Positions 5,591 to 5,926 of a stretch of 5,926 bases of DNA are shown one piece after another (the first letter of the stretch is position 1; every line of letters begins with the position of its first letter). Origin of the DNA: Acidobacteriota bacterium (GTDB lineage Bacteria; Acidobacteriota; Vicinamibacteria; Vicinamibacterales; UBA8438); contig SXOW01000140.1 in NCBI GenBank assembly GCA_005778315.1, positions 1 to 5,926 of the forward strand, given 5' to 3'. Under the pieces are notes generated by a model that saw only the letters and a program-made list of their open reading frames with translations, made no database searches and was not told the origin of the DNA. The translations under genes were made by a program, and so were the position numbers.

Positions 5591-5926
5591 CCGACGACGG
5601 GTCGCCTGCGCGTGTGGTGACATCGCAGCGCCTGGGAGAAGAAGATCAATTCGAAGAGGGCCTACGCCCTCGGACGCTCGATGCGTATATCGGACAGGAT
5701 CGGCTCCGCGACAATCTCGGTGTGTCGATAAGCGCCGCACGCCAGAGACACGAGGCCCTCGACCACGTCTTGCTGTACGGGCCGCCAGGCCTCGGCAAGA
5801 CCACACTCGCCTATGTCGTGGCGAACGAACTCGGGGTCGCCATTCGGACCACGTCGGGTCCCGTGATCGAAAAGCCCGGAGACCTGGCCGCCATTCTGAC
5901 GAATCTCTCAGAGCGCGACGTGCTGT
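5587..5926 (+). CDS. ruvB: Holliday junction branch migration ATPase RuvB (3' end missing)
   Basis: The first 113 codons of RuvB, the AAA+ hexameric motor that drives branch migration of Holliday junctions together with RuvA. After a variable N-terminal stretch of about 23 residues come the family signatures LRPRTLDAYIGQDRLRDNL (26-44), ALDHVLLYGPPGLGKTTLA (57-75, Walker A with Lys71) and the TSGPVIEKPGDLAAILTNL region. The window ends just before the expected Walker B (FIDEIHRL), so ATPase completeness cannot be checked here. The ATG overlaps the ruvA TGA as ATGA and has a strong AAGGAG 8 nt upstream. It is the third overlapping junction in a row, which supports one polycistronic yebC-ruvCAB transcript. 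Confidence 0.97.
   Translation, partial: MTDDGSPARVVTSQRLGEEDQFEEGLRPRTLDAYIGQDRLRDNLGVSISAARQRHEALDHVLLYGPPGLGKTTLAYVVANELGVAIRTTSGPVIEKPGDLAAILTNLSERDVL

Overview
The window is GC-rich bacterial chromosomal DNA, densely coding, with eight protein genes (two cut by the window edges) and no RNA gene, CRISPR array, insertion sequence or integration site that I can see. The anchor is a yebC-ruvC-ruvA-ruvB block, an order found in many Proteobacteria and also in other GC-rich phyla. The left-hand accessory genes (an exported gamma-glutamyltransferase-like protein and an exported SUMF1-domain protein) are of a kind common in Acidobacteriota and marine or soil proteobacterial lineages. I lean towards an Acidobacteriota-like or deltaproteobacteria-like environmental organism, but the window alone does not settle this.

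Layout. (a) 1-2223, plus strand: the 3' part of a gamma-glutamyltransferase-family Ntn hydrolase, then 31 bp downstream an exported SUMF1/FGE-sulfatase-domain protein, possibly co-transcribed. (b) 2274-2792, minus strand: a small DUF2231-type membrane protein, convergent with the SUMF1 gene. (c) 2873-3646, plus strand: a class I SAM-dependent methyltransferase, divergent from the DUF2231 gene across an 80-bp gap that holds a consensus TATAAT. (d) 3703-5926, plus strand: yebC, ruvC, ruvA and the 5' end of ruvB, joined by three consecutive 4-nt stop/start overlaps (GTGA, GTGA, ATGA).

Function. RuvA binds Holliday junctions and loads the RuvB hexameric motor, and RuvC resolves the junction, so the right-hand block makes the full branch-migration and resolution machine. 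YebC is a frequent genomic partner, now mostly linked to translation or transcriptional control. The left-hand genes look like unrelated cell-envelope or periplasmic functions. The most useful oddities are: (i) the GGT-like protein keeps the catalytic Thr and the oxyanion Gly-Gly but has lost the residues that bind the gamma-glutamyl group in E. coli GGT; (ii) the SUMF1 protein lacks both catalytic cysteines of true formylglycine-generating enzyme; (iii) the segment between the methyltransferase and yebC can be read both as an intrinsic terminator and as an extended -10 promoter starting at a T8 tract. I found no convincing novel multi-gene system.
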